This document shows positions 24,594 to 37,490 of a DNA stretch of 64,000 nucleotides, in pieces (position 1 is the stretch's first letter; each line of letters starts with the position of its first letter). Made by a program: the position numbers and the translations under genes. Under the pieces are notes generated by a model. It saw only the letters and a list, made by a program, of their open reading frames with translations, was not told where the DNA came from and made no database searches. Source of the stretch: Cyanophora paradoxa (lineage: Eukaryota > Glaucocystophyceae > Cyanophorales > Cyanophoraceae). Location: NCBI GenBank assembly GCA_004431415.1, contig QPMI01000084.1:100951-164950 (forward strand), in the 5' to 3' direction.

Positions 24594-26173
24594 TCCGGCA
24601 CCGCCGCTTGCGAACGAACGCCCTGCGCGTGCGACGCAACTTAGATTCGTCCGATGCGCAGTCTTCATGATCAGATGGCAGAGAGCGCGGCATTCGCGCC
24701 TCAGCAAAGCTGGCTATAGGGCGGACGAGCCTGGCAGGCGGTAGCTAGAGCGAAAGCACGCACCGAACTAAAGAATGAGCGCTAGGAGCCAGCGGCGAGG
24801 ACCTGGACCACTTGGCCGGACCGCGAACCGGTTTTCGCTTGATCAGAGCTCGAGGCGGAGGTTTATTGAGGGCGGACAACCGGTTCGAAACGGCACGTGC
24901 GCACGCGCGCGTAACGGCGCACGTGCAAATGATCAGGTCACCAATCGCGGTGACCGTCGGACTCGGTCGACGTCTGAAGTGTTCATTGATGAGCGTACAT
25001 GATGACATGCATATGCATCATCTCGATCATGATTACGCTCACCGGATCCGATCGAATTCGAACCACTTTTTGGGGAAAAGAGTTTCACACGAGACGTCGA
25101 CGGTCACCGGGTTGTCGCCAATTGCAATCTAGATCTGCGATGCCGCGGTAAGCGAATCGGTTTTTCTCATGTCACCGCTAATTGACCCCTGTCACAGTGT
25201 CGACGTCGGTAGTACGTATACAATATACTCGGTACCGGTCATCTTGTTTTAAGCGCAAAAAGATGTGCATTGGTCGGCGACTCGGCGTCCTGTCAACTGC
25301 GCATATATACAGAGCTTTCAAGTTCCGAAGTTCAACGGTTGTCGGCGTCGAGCGCTGTCACTTTAGAGCAAGCCGAGAATGAAATGCCTGTTAAAGACTT
25401 GTAACAATACGCACAGGTACCGGTGAGCTTGCAGTTGTTCATGGCTGAAACCTTTTCACACGAAACGGCGGTCCGACTGTCACCAATCTGCGATGTCGCG
25501 GAAAATTAAACGAATCAGTTATTCTCATGTCACCGCTGTACATGTGCTCGCGATTGTCCGAATCGGAATCGGTCGTGATCACCCCGTTGACAGCACGAAA
25601 AAGTGCGCTTTCGTCAGCGACCTGTCAGCTGCGCATGCGGAGCTTTAACGTTTGTCGGTTTCGGCGCCCGGACCTGCGCTAGTACTTGAGAACAAGTTGA
25701 GAATGAAATGCCTGCAAAAACAAAGACATGTAACAGGTACGGGTGAGCTTGCAGGTGTCACAGTGTTCCATGGTCATAGCCGCTGAGCCTAGAATCTGAC
25801 AGTCGAGCCTCGGAGGTGTCAATGCAGCAAAAAGTGGTTTTCCGAACGTCAACTTGCAATTGCAATTGCAACAGAGAATTTTGAAATCGGAAAGCTTGCG
25901 AATCGGAACTATTTTGCTTGACGGAAAAGTGGTTTTCGAGATCTGTGGTTTTTAAAGAGATAGAGTTCGATCGGATCAGAGCTCGATCAGAGCCTCACAT
26001 GTACATTTACAAGAATCGGACACTCCGGAGCTTCAAGAATTCATACATGAGTATGCTGCGCGACACACAGGCTTCCTCTCGTTTACAACGAACGACAGAT
26101 GAAATTCAAGGATCGACGCTGAACAAAGAGCAGATCCTAAAGCCGATGCTTGGGATCAAAGAGAGCAGGGGAT
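24594..26173. other. Intergenic region with a diverged internal duplication
   Basis: The region lies between the multicopper oxidase start and the SNF2 helicase stop. Two diverged copies of a segment of about 350 bp occur at about 25080-25400 and 25455-25730, sharing tctcatgtcaccgct, gagaatgaaatgcctg and ggtgagcttgcag. The first part is a candidate promoter region for the oxidase. No gene is recognised. Confidence 0.5.
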
Positions 26174-29100
26174 TCACTCGGGCAGCTCCGTATCTAGGTC
26201 TATATAGCTATAGGCAGGACTGGTAGAGACTAGTACTGCAGCTGCGCCACCCGCTTCCTCGGGCCCTAGGCCTGCCGCGACGGACTCGCGAGCCGTCGCT
26301 GCTACTGGAGCCGCCTGAAGGGGCTGCCAGGCGGCGACCGCGAGCGCCGGCCACGCCTGATCATGAGAAACAGAGGCCGCAGCGGGGAACGGCTCAGACG
26401 GCGCGGGCGCTGGCGGCGAGCTGGACGCTTGCAATTGGGTGGCTGCGAGGGCGAAGCCTTGCGCAAGTTGGGAGTGACCGCCGAAGAGCGGAGCTGCGCT
26501 CTCGTCGCGATCGGATAAATCTAAATCGCAAAACGGGGGAGCCTGGCCGGGAGCGAGCGGCTTGATGGGGGTGGCATGCATATGGGCTGCGGCCGCATCC
26601 GCGGCCGCCCCTGCCTGCGTCGCGCCAACGTGAGGCTGCCAGCTCGCTCCGCCCTTAAGCTTCCCCACCGCCCCCGTCGCCCGAATTGCGCCGGGGCTGC
26701 AGCTGCCGATGATCACGCAATCCCCGTCCGAGCCCTCGCTCTCGTCCGAATGCGGAGGCAAAAAGGGCTCCACGCCGGCGTGCGACGGAAGCGGGAGCGG
26801 AAGCGCCAGCGGCTGCGGCTGCTGCGGCTGCAGCTGCCCGACCGGCAGCACAGCGCTGCTGCAGCCAGCCGCGGCCACGGGGAGCGCGATGGCGAGTGCT
26901 CGGCTGTACATGTCGCCTCTCTCCGGATCCTCTTCTCCCTCGTCCTCGCCGCTGCCGCTGCTGCTGCTGCTGTCTCGCGGGGCTCCCGGGGCCCGAGGCC
27001 CGCCCCACTTCTGCACCTGCCGCTGCGCCGCCTCCCGCTTCTTCTCACGCGCAGCCTCCTCGCTCGCCTGCCGCGCCACCCGCGCCGCCTCCGCCTCCCC
27101 CTCCCGCTTCTCCGCCTCCGTGAGCCTGCAAAGGCAAGGTCGCTTATGCGAAGGAAACGCTGGATATAATTAATTATATAAGCTTCAGCCGCGGGCGGAC
27201 CGGCCGGCGGGGTCGTCGTCGGCGAGGAGGGACTCGTGGTCGTGCACGCCCAGCACCACCATCCCCGCCGGCGGCGGCCCCCGCGCCTGCCGCGCGCGTC
27301 GCGCCCTCCATTACGCGAGGCACGCTGGCGCGTGCGGGCGGCACGGTTTAGAATTTCAGAATAGCGGACCCGCTTGAGGCGCTTGCCGGGGGATGGCACG
27401 CCCAGCGGGCGCAGCGGGTCCGCGTGCGCGTGCGCGTGGGCGGGCCCGCCGCAGCCACCATCGTCTTCCAACTCCACCCCGACGTTGTCGTCGTCTTCGT
27501 CGTCGTGGCCGGGCGGAGCCGGCACCGAGTACGCCCGCACAATCGACTGCGTTTGTTTGGCACGGGTCGGAATTCGAAGTCGAACAACGCGGAGCAAAGA
27601 CATGGGACGCACGGCCAAGATAGCGTCCTGCTCCAGAAAGGAGGCGTAGCGGGACGGGTACTGCCAGTCCAGCGGCACCTGCTCGGGCGGAACCCGATCA
27701 GATTTTAACGATGGCCAGCCCTCCAAATTAAACGGAAAGAGAGCGAAAGGGCGCGCCGAAAGGTACTCCCTGGCCTCCTGGCGGGCGACGTGCCGCGCCG
27801 TCGTCTCGCTGTCCACCGTCCGCCGGAACAGCGACTGCTTCACCACCTGCGGCGGGTCCTATACGTAAATACTTTGAGACAGACAGCGATCGTCTGAGGC
27901 GTCCAGCGGATTATATAATTAAGTACAAACTCCAGGATTTTGATTATGCAAAAGAGACGTTTTATGGCCGTCATCTAAATTAGCGCCGGACCTGATTGGC
28001 GTAGACGCGGGCCTCGATGGTGCCCCCAGCGACGAGCCGGTACACAAACACATCCTTCTTCTGCCCTGCGAGGCGGGGGCGGGGGCGGGGGCGGGGCTCG
28101 CAATCCTCTCAAACTTCCAAGATGCGAAAACCGAGAAACGAAAAGGGGGCGTGCCGTAGCGGTAGGCACGGAAGAGCGCCTGCGTGTCTGCACGCGCACA
28201 CGGGCGGTCAACGTTCGGAGCAGCGGTCGTCGACGTCGGATAATACGCCGGATCGGTATCGGGTTTCGAATTCGGCGCACCGTTGCAGGGGTTCCAGCAG
28301 ACGTCCATGATGACGATGCGGTTCGCAGCGACGAGGTTCACCCCGATGCCCCCCGCCACTGCGCAGGCGGACAGACAAACAGCGGTTTGTTTCACGTGCA
28401 CAGCGGTGCGGCGCCCGAGGCGCACCAGTGGAGATGAGGAAGAGGGTCGCCTCAGGCCGCGCGTTGAACCTGCGCGCGCGGGCGCCGGCGCCGGCGCCGG
28501 CGATCGGAAAGAACGACGGGGCGGGGCGGGGCGGGGCGGGGCGGGGCGGGGCGCGCCGGTCGATGTGCTGCTGGCGGTCGCGCGGGTCCGTCGAGCCGTC
28601 GATGCGGAACGCCGTCCTCCCGAACTCGTACCTGAATTTCGAATTCTGAAATCGGATTTTCGAAGGCTTGAGAGCGGCCTCACCCCAGCTCGTCGGCGGC
28701 GGCCTCCTGGAGGACGTCTAGCGTCGAGAGCGAGGTGCTGAAGACGAGGACCTGGCGCGCAGGCGCGCGATCAGACCTAGCTTTTGGACAAGCGAATGAT
28801 ATTATTCGAATTCCCTCTAAAATTCGAGCGCTAGCGCTGTACCTTGTCGCCGATTGCGACGCACTGCTTGACGATGTCGAGCGCGACGGCAATCTGCATA
28901 ATTCGAATTCATATATTTACGGCGCGAAATCTGCAGCTCGCGATCGCTCGCCTTGGGGGCGTCGCGGGGCGCGAAGGGCGGGCGCTTCTCGAAGTCCGGC
29001 GGGACGAAAGACTTGTACTTGATCTAATCGGAGTCGATAAAAGCGGCGGGTGCAAGCGAGCTCGAGATCGGTAGCCATAGGCGCGAATTCATCGCGGGCA

Positions 29101-32100
29101 CCTTGGGCGGAGTCCGGAGGCGCCGCCCGCGGCCGGGTGCGGGCGCGGGCGCGTCGGCGTTCTCCTCCTCCTCCTCCTCTTGCTCCTCCAGGTCGTCGTC
29201 GAGGCCGACCTCATCGTACCCCTGCGCAAGCGGGCGGGCACCGCGAGCCCCATGAATATGAAATCTATGAGACGGCCTTGCTTCAATAAAATACGTTTAT
29301 CAGTAAAACAAAGGTCTTAGATACGTCCTTGCTTCAATAAAATACATTTTTCCGTTAAGAAGCTTTTTGTTTTCGTTAGGGAGCGTGCACGCACGAGGTG
29401 GCCGTGGAACTCGGCGCGCACGCGCGCGAGGTACCGCCTAAGAACCTCCGGCGTGTTCATGATCTACGAGCGAGGACGCTAGATGTCAGATACGCCCTTG
29501 CTTCAATAAGATACATATGCATTTATCAGTTAGGAACCTTGTGGGCGACGATGCGGACGATCAGCGGGTTGGAGGAGAGGTCGCAGTCGGGTAGGAGCGT
29601 GCCGTTCACGGCCGCCGCCACAATCCCCGCGTACAGGCCCGCCTGCGCCCAAATGAACTGGCAAGGACTCTACTTGGTGCAGAAACCTGCGCTCGAGGGC
29701 GCACCGAGAGGGGGTCGAGGGCGACTTGGATCACGAACTCGCGCTTCTGCTCGCGAATATAAAAGGCCGTGGAGGGCCGGCCGGGTCGGGCCGGCCGAGC
29801 CGGGGCGGCGGGGGCGGACGAGGCGGGCGGAGGCGTGGGAGATGGCCTCCCGGAGGAAGCCTGCGTCCCGCCGCTCCACGAAGCCCCGCACTTTCTGCGG
29901 CAGGTTTAACTTCAGACCATACAAACTCGGGGGCGGGGGCGGCCCAGGGCCCGGGGCGGACCTGGTGGAGGACGAAGAGGCGCTGGTACATCCTCCGCAC
30001 GTCCTCCGCCGAGCTGTCCCGGAAGCTGCAGGGGGGTTCGATTATGATTAGAGCTCGAGTCGGCTTTGAGTTGAAGGAAGAGGGGCGCGCGCGCCTGCCC
30101 TGGTCGATGGGGAAGATGAATGTCTTCCAGAACTCGCGCAGCGTCCGCAGTTTCTTCGGCTGCACGTAGCTGATCATGTGGTAGTACTCCCTGTCGATCC
30201 GCGGGGTACCGGCGTCTCAGATCCTTGGTAAACAAAAGCGGGCCGCGGCCGGCGCGGGCCGGGGCGGATGCGGACCAGAGGTTGTTCTGGAGGGGGTAGC
30301 TGAAGACGGAGGGGCGTACGCGTGATCATGATCATGATCAGAAGAAGGTGCAGAGCGCGAGGCGAAGCGCGCGCGCGCACCCGGTCAGGATCACCTGCGA
30401 TCGATATCGACGTGGCAGTAAGCGGCGAATTGAATATTAATGTCAGAGCGGCTCGCAGGGGTCGGATTGCAGCGGGGGGCGCACCCGTCTGCGGGCGTTC
30501 ACGAGCTCCGCGGCGACGGTCGTCTGAGACTCGTCGGACTGCGCGAGGGCGCTCAAAATTCAAGCAACTCCGCGAGGCGGCGGTGCCGGCCTGGGCCTGC
30601 AGCCGGCGGGGCGGGGCGGGGCGGGGCGGGGCGGGCGGGCCTTGAGGCGGTGGCCCTCGTCGAGGACGACGACGTCGAGCAGGCGCGACGCGTGCGCCGG
30701 CCCCAGCCGCTCGCTGCGCCGCATAGACGTTGCGAGGTTGCGCAGGCAGGTCGGGGATCGGGCCGGGTGCGCAGACAAGGACGGACCTGGTGAGGAGGAG
30801 CCGCCAGTCGCGCCACCGCTCCTCGCCCGGCCCGTCCAGCCTGTCCCTCCTGATCCGCTGCTTCGCCTGCGCTGTTGTTAAAGCAGTACAGGAAGAAAGA
30901 CGCGAATTTGAGGGACGCACCTGGATTAGCTTCCGGTTCGCCTTGGGCATGGCCCGATCCTGCGGCCCGGTCGCTTCAATTCGGGTTATAAATAGACACG
31001 CCTTGGGAGCTCGAGCGCACGATGAGGTGCTTGCGGGAGACGGGCGCCCTGCCCTGCGCCTCCCGCTCCTCGTTCAGGCGCCGCATCGCCTCCGCCGTCA
31101 CCCGCACCGCCATCCGCCGCTGCGCGCAAGCGGGGGCGGTCGGTCGGCGGCCGATTCGTCGCGTCCTTCCCGTCCCCTCTGAACCCGGGCCGGCGCGGAG
31201 ACGCACCAACTTTGCGCGCGCTTTGTTCACTGCGAGCGGAAGGGCGCAAGTGAACAAGGGCGGTTGCAGAACGGTGGCATTGTAGACTGCGAGACGACGC
31301 GCACCCATCTCGCGGTGCTTCGGGGGTAGGACCAGGTTCCGGAAGCGCTCGTACCCCACGAGGAGGGCGCCCCCGAACTGCCGCCACGCCTCCAGCTTGC
31401 CCTTCACCTGCGCATACGCGAGATCGGATATCTTTTCAAAGAGATCCTAGGTGAACAAATTAGAACGAAACACGATCGGACCTGGTCCGTGGGCACGTCC
31501 TCGAGGGTGTGGACGAAGAAGGGGTCGGCGTTCCCCGGGAGCCAGCGGGCGAGCTCGCAGAGCCAGTTCTCCAGCGTGTTTACGGGCACGACGAGGAGGA
31601 AGCAGGGGGTGCGGTGCACGCCGAGATCGCGCCGCGCCTGCAGGTGCCGCGTGTGCAGGAACGCGATCGTCTGCAAGGGAATGGTTTAAGGCGTGATTAG
31701 AAAGGGCGGGGCGCGCGGGGTAATTATAAGAGGGCCAGGGAGCGGAGGGGGCCGGGAAATAACCGAGAGCGTCTTGCCGAGGCCCTGCGCACCCAAGTAA
31801 GATTTAATTTGAGGCGGGGAAGCGCCGGGCGCGGGGGGAGGGGCGGGGTGGGAGGGGGGGGGGGGGGAGGGGGTGGGGGGTGGGGGGAGGGAGGGAGGGA
31901 GGGGGGAGGGGGCGGGTACCATGCAGTGGGCTAGGATGCCCCCGCCGATCGCCACTGATCCACCGGTACCCCGGCCCGGCCCCCCGGTCAGCACTCGGAT
32001 TTGGAGAGCTTGCGAGGGCGGGGCGGCCGCACCGGAGGGGCCGCGCCGGCGCGTCCGGGCCCTCTGCTGCGCCGCGCCGGCGTCCAGCTGGGCCTGCCGC

Positions 32101-33355
32101 TCGTCGATCTGCGCGCCGCGCGCCGGGATCAATTTCAGACCCGCGAAGAAATTCAAGGGGGAATCAGAAAGGCGGAAGAAGAGTTTAAAAGGCGGATGGA
32201 ATTAGGAAGAAGTGGCTGAAGGGCCAAAGAGGAATGAAAAAGCCGGGATCGAATTAATGAAGGGCGCGCACCTCGGTGACGCAGACGCGCCATAGGAACC
32301 GGACGGCCTCGAGCTGGTGGCCCTTCAGCTCCCCCGCGAGGGCGCTGTGCACCAGCGCCCCCGGCCCCGCCTCCCGCCCCGCCGCCGGCAGCTCCCGCCC
32401 GTCCCACTCCCGCCCCCGCGGCGCCTGCCGCTGCAGCTGCGGGCCCGAGCCCGGGGCAGAGGCAGAGGCAGAGGCAGAGGCCGGGACGAGCTGCAGGGAC
32501 GGTCGCGAGGAGCCGGAGGAGCGCCCGGCGCCGCCGCCGCTGTTGCCGCCCCGCGCCCGCCTCCCGCCGCGGCCGCCGGCGCCGCGCCCAGCTTCCCTCG
32601 TCTTCTTCTTCTTCTTCTTGGGCGAGTCCTCCTCCTCGTCGCCCTCATCGAGGTCCTCCTCGCGGTACACGGGCCCCACCAGCGCCTCCCCGTCCTCCTC
32701 CCCCTCCCCGCGAGCTGCGCCGGAGCCGCCGTCGGCGCCGCCGCCAGCGCCAGGGCCCTCGAGCTCGAGGCCGGGCTCGCGATCGAGCTCGCCGGCGTTC
32801 GCGCTGGGCCCGGGGAAGAGCCGCCGGGGGCCGCGACGGGGGCGACGACCGCGGCGGGCGCGGGCGCGGGCTTGGCCGCAGGCGCTGAAGCGGCCGCGTG
32901 GCACTGCGCATGCGCCGGCGGCGGCGCCGGCCTTGCTTGCGCCGGCCTAGCTTGTGTCTGCGGCGCTGCCGGCTTCGGCGCCGGCGCCGGCGTCGCCTGA
33001 GGTTCTTTCTTCGGTCGCTTGAAGACGCGCAGCTCTGCGCACGCGCATCCCTCAGAGAGCGCGAGAGCAGAGAGGCAAGCAGCGTATACGTAATTGGACT
33101 CGCACCGTTCAGCTCCTCGTCATCACCGGGGAGCGCCCTCGCCGGCTGCCGCGGCGCAGGCGGCCTCGCCGGCGCGAGACGAGCCGCCGGAAGGGGCGCT
33201 TGCGCCGAGGCCCCTGTATACAAAGGGATCGCCGCCGCTGCCGCGAGCGTCGTTGAGGCGAACGCGTGCGTGGGAGCCGCTGCAGCTGGCGATATCGATG
33301 TCGATGCGATCGGAGGGCCCGCGCCTGCTCGAGCCCCGCTGCTCGGATCGCTCAT
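26174..33355 (-). CDS. SNF2-family chromatin helicase, ATRX/ARIP4 (RAD54L2) type, multi-exon
   Basis: ATP-dependent DNA translocase acting on chromatin in the nucleus. ATG at 33355 (MSDPSSGARAG). An acidic region and a lysine-rich tract (SPKKKKKK) precede the helicase core. Motifs in order: ELKGHQLEAVRFLW (about 32320); GGGILAHCM (31920) spliced to GLGKTLSVI (31775), forming Walker A; LVVPVNTLENWL (Ia); LLVGYERFRNL; VVVLDEGHRLK (motif II, about 30670); YPLQNNLWS (motif III, with Tyr-Pro as in ARIP4-type enzymes); REFWKTFIFPIDQG; QVLVFSTSLSTLDVL (28750); RIDGSTDPRDRQQHI; FNARPEATLFLIST; AGGIGVNLVAANRIVIMD (V); QALFRAYRYG (VI); VFVYRLVAGGTIEARVYANQ; KQSLFRRTVDSE. A coiled-coil, low-complexity tail ends at 26174. 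The core appears complete. Confidence 0.85.
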
Positions 33356-33772
33356 GCTTCCTTCGTCTTCGACTGGCCCAGTGGCGTTGTACCGCTGCTG
33401 ATGATCCCCGCTGCTCGCGCAGTTTCGCTTCAGATCTCCGCGCGCGGCCCCAGCCGCGGCCGAAAGCCGCGCATGCGCTCGACCTGGAGCTCGATGCCCT
33501 CGTTCAGCAGCAGATGCTCGCGAGCTCGAGGGGGCGCGTGGCCCCAGCCGAAGGGAGCTCCTGCTTGGTGCTGGGCAGTTACTGATCGGGGCCCTGCAAG
33601 CTGTGTGATAGAGCTCTCTGTGACTTTCTCCTCGCGTTTAACCAATCCGCCCCGCCGCGCGTGCTCCGGGTGCGCTCTTCAAGTTTGCCTGGAGGGGTAC
33701 AGCTCATCGGTCAGCCATCTGAAGCTCGCCCCGCAACCTGGGAATCAGAGCCGCGGCGGAAGCGACGTAGCT

Positions 33773-36569
33773 ATGTGCTCGTGCGGCCGCGCGGACGACG
33801 AGCCGGAGTCCGAGAGGCAGCCGCCCTTGAAGCGGGCCCGGCGCGCGGAGTACGAGCCGCATCAGCAGCTTCCTGCACCGGGAGAGCGCTCCGGAGCGGA
33901 AGCGGAGGAAGGCGCGCTCGCCCCCGGCGTCTGCCAGGTCGACCATGTTCCTTCAGTCGCCGCCAGTGAAGCCGCGAGCGGGCCCGACGCGACAGCGGCG
34001 GCCGTGGGAAGCTGTTCGATGCCGCCTGAGCACAGTACCACGCGATCCGAGCCCCCCGCGCCCGGAGCGCCGGATCGGGAAGGAGCGGGCGGGGAGGGAG
34101 CGGCGGTCGCCGCCGGTACGGAGCAGGCGGCGGTCGCCGCGGGCCGGGTGTTGACGCTCGACGACCTCCCCGACGAGATCATCATCGAAATCGTGAAGCG
34201 CCTGGACCGCCTGGGCTCCCTCCGCGGCTTTGGGCGCGTCTCCCGCCGCTACCGGGCCGCAGTCCGCGACCCGCGCATCTGGGAGGAGGTGCGCGGCGCG
34301 GTTTCGATCCCCGGCGCCTTCTGCGGCCGACGCCGACGCCGCGCGCGCTCAGATCTTCATCGGGATCGGGGACCAGGCGGCGGTGAACGTGGGTGGCCTC
34401 CTCGCGCTCCTCGCGGCCGTCTCCACGCGCCTGCGCTGCTTCACGTGCCGCTGCCCGCGCCTGCTCGACTCCGGCGTCGCCCCGCTCGCCATTCGCGCCT
34501 CGACCTTGACATCCCTCGACCTCGGCGGCTGCAGGCGCCCCGCCCCGCCCCGCCCGGCCGCTCGCCCCCTCCTCGCTCGCTGACGCCGGGCCGCCGCAGC
34601 GCGCTGACGCCGGCGGTGCTCACGGAGCTGGCGCCCTGCGCGTCCCTCGCCGTCCTCACCCTCGACCGCTGCTTCCGGCCCCCGCCCGGCGGCCACGCAC
34701 TCATCCCCGACGAGTCCGCGTAGCCCCCCCCTGCGCCCCGCGCCCCCGCCGACCGCGCCGCAGGCACGCGGCGGCGCTGTGCGGCATGCCGCGGCTCGCG
34801 TGCCTGGACACGGGCTACGGCGCCCTCTCCCCGGCCGCCCTCGCCCGCCTCGCCGCCGCCGCGCCGCTCCTCCGCAAGCTGCACACGGCGCTCGACGCGG
34901 AGTCGCCGGCGGCGGCGCCGCGGCACGTGGCGGGCGTCTCGGCGGCCGTCGCGCAGTGCGGGGCGCTAGAGGACCTGCGCCTCTCGTCCGCGGGGGACCC
35001 CCTCCTCGCCCCGGAGTCCGCCCTGGACCCCCTCGCCGCCCTCGCCCGCCTCCGCAGCCTCCGCCTCGACGGCATCGCAGTGCGCTTGAGATCGCGATCC
35101 TCCTCCGCTCGCCCAGCCGACCCGCTGAACCGGCCCGCTCGCTCCAACAGGTGAGCGGGTGCCCGGACGACGCGGTGCGGCTTGCCTTCCTGCGGCCCCT
35201 CGCCCGCCTCCGCCGCCTCTACCTCGCCCTCTGGTCCTCCCAGGTGCCCGCCCGCCCGCCCGCCCGCCCCGCCGGCCCCTCACGCGGGCCAGACGCTGCA
35301 CTCGGCGGGGCCGCTGGAGGGGATGACCGACCTCGAGCACCTCGTCCTCGTCGCCTACTCCTACACCCCGGAGGCCCGCCCCCGCGCCCCTCACGCCCAC
35401 GCCTCTAGCGGCCTGGGCGAGAAGGCTAGGGGACGGCTAGAGGCGAGAGGGCGGCTAGGCGGGACGGCTGGCGGGCGGATAGAGGGGACGCCGCCGACCC
35501 CCGCGGCCCCGCCCTTACCTTACCTTGAACCTCCTCGCTTACCCATATCCCTCCTCCTCCTCCTCCGTCTCCGTCGTCCTTCCCCCCCCCCCCCCCGCCC
35601 CCCGCTCGATGCCTTCCTTACCTTGAACCTGCTCGCCCACTCACACACCCCCTCCGTCCTCTTCCTCCTCCTCTCACCGCGCCGTCTCGGACTTCAGGCG
35701 GAGGAGGAGCTGCTGCGGGTGCTGGCGGCGCGGGCGCCCCGCCTCCGCGCCCTCGTCCTCTCCCTCAGTCCGCCCCGCCTTCTCCCGCCGCCCGCCCCTC
35801 TCACGCACGCCATAGCGCACTCGGCGAGGCTCCTCCGGTCGGCCCCGCAGGTGCCCCCTGCCCCGCCTCCCCCTCCCGCCCTCCGCCCTCAGCTCACTCC
35901 GCCCCCCCCCCCCCCCCCCCCGCCCCCCAGATGGTGTCGCTGGTGCACCTGCAGCTCGTCGTCGCCGCCTCTGTCTTCGAGGTCCGCCCCGTCCGCGCTT
36001 TAGACCCGGGCCCATGCTGGGCTCCCCGCCGCCGTCCCGGGCCCAGCCTCTGTCTTAGTTCGGATCCCCTCTGATGCGAATCTGGCAGGAGGAGGACGTG
36101 CCGGGGGTACTGGCGGCGTGCCCCGCCCTCGCCTGCGTGACGATCCTACTGGACCGACCCCCCGCCAACGCCGCCCGCCTCGCCGCCCTCCCCAAGGCAC
36201 GCCCCGCTCGGCAGGGCTTGCTCAGCTTGGCTGAGCCGCCCGGTCCGTGTGCGCGCGCAGCTGCGGGAGCTGAAGCTGCACGAGACGTCGGGGGCCGGCT
36301 GGGGACCCCTCGCGGCCGAGGTCGCCTTCGCCCGCCCCGCCCCGTCTCTTAAGAGGGCTGACGCGGGGCGGGCAGATGGAGGCGGCGCTCCCGGGGGCGC
36401 GCCTCGCCCTCCGGTCCGCGGGGGAGGCCGCCGGCCCCGAGGCCCCGCCGGCGCCGCCGCCCCGCGCCCCACGCGCACGAGCACCCTTAGGGCCGCCCCT
36501 CCCGGGTTCGGCCGCGGTTATGTACGTGTGCATAATGAATTCAGATCGGTTCTGGATCTCAGCTTTTAG
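33773..36569 (+). CDS. F-box / leucine-rich-repeat protein, multi-exon
   Basis: Likely substrate receptor of an SCF ubiquitin ligase (inferred from the architecture). ATG at 33773 (MCSCGRADDEPESE), then a basic PPLKRARRAE stretch resembling a nuclear signal, a low-complexity linker, and the F-box TLDDLPDEIIIEIVKRLDRL with VSRRYRAAVRDPRIWEEV (about 34155-34290). The first exon ends GAG|GTGCGC. Later exons encode leucine-rich repeats: STLTSLDLGGC, SLAVLTLDRC, MPRLACLDTGYGALSP, LEDLRLSSAGDP, LRSLRLDGIA, LRRLYLALWSSQ, TDLEHLVLVAYS, PRLRALVLSLSP, MVSLVHLQLVVA and LRELKLHETS. The 3' end is uncertain (about 36300-36630). It is divergent from the SNF2 gene, with starts about 420 bp apart. Confidence 0.75.
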
Positions 36570-37490
36570 CTGTATATCAATCACGGCGCGCGCCGATTCT
36601 CAGCTTAACACTGGTGGCGGCGCGCACTGAACATGCGAAGGAGAATTGCAGTTTATTCGAAGGGCGTACCCCTCACGAAAGCAACCGGTTCGATCGCGGG
36701 GTCCAGTCATGTTCGCGGTGCCTGCGGCGGGCGCGTCCGCTGCCGATGGACGGGTGCGCCGCCGGACGTCGACTGCGCTCGGCACGCGCCGGCATCGGCC
36801 TCGGCGCGCGCGCCGGGCGCCACATATGCATCATGGCATGCACGTGCACATGCATGCATGGCCGGTTGACAGGTTGTACGCGTGCGTCGCGCAGGCCTCC
36901 GTCCATGGCCAGACGCGTACGATGGCGGCGTGGGGTCAAGGTTTGACATGCGGTGCAAGCAGCACAATTACAAGTCGGCCGCACGCCACGGCTGCGGCCG
37001 GTCATGCTTCCAGTTCTCTTCCAGCATATGCATTCACCGGATGGAAACAGCGCGAGCCGTGTGGTCTACATCTGCATTGGCAGCTGCAGCTGCAGCGGCG
37101 CCGCGTTTCCGTACATGTTCACAAGCTCTTCCCCCACGCGTACGGCTGCGGCCGCGGCCGCCTCGGCCTGCAGCTGCAGCCGTCGCAATCCACGCCGCCA
37201 GCTGATTATGACCAACCGCACCCCTTCAACATCTTTCCACTTTTCGCGTCAGCCGATCGCCAGGGAGTCAAACGGCTGCAGAGCAGGCGGAGTGTCAACG
37301 CCACAAACCTTCGATTGAACTTGATTCACGAGCACATGAGGCTCCGATTGCGAAGACTAACGCACAAGTCCTATCTCCGCAAGCTTTTTAAAATTTCGAC
37401 GCCATTAAAGGTCCTCCGTCATAAGCATGGCGCCGAGCAAGGGGCTCGCATGCAGGTGACCCCCACCAATTCGCGCGACCATTTTCAATA
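36570..37490. other. GC-rich flank of the viral insertion, no gene recognised
   Basis: Host-like composition with many gcatgc, tgcatgca and ctgcag palindromes. A 281-codon open frame on the plus strand has no recognisable domain, begins at a non-ATG codon and is not accepted as a gene. Confidence 0.5.

Noticed and set aside
26896-27123. Cys-rich small ORF inside the SNF2 gene
   Set aside because: Antisense shadow of the coiled-coil and serine-rich exon.
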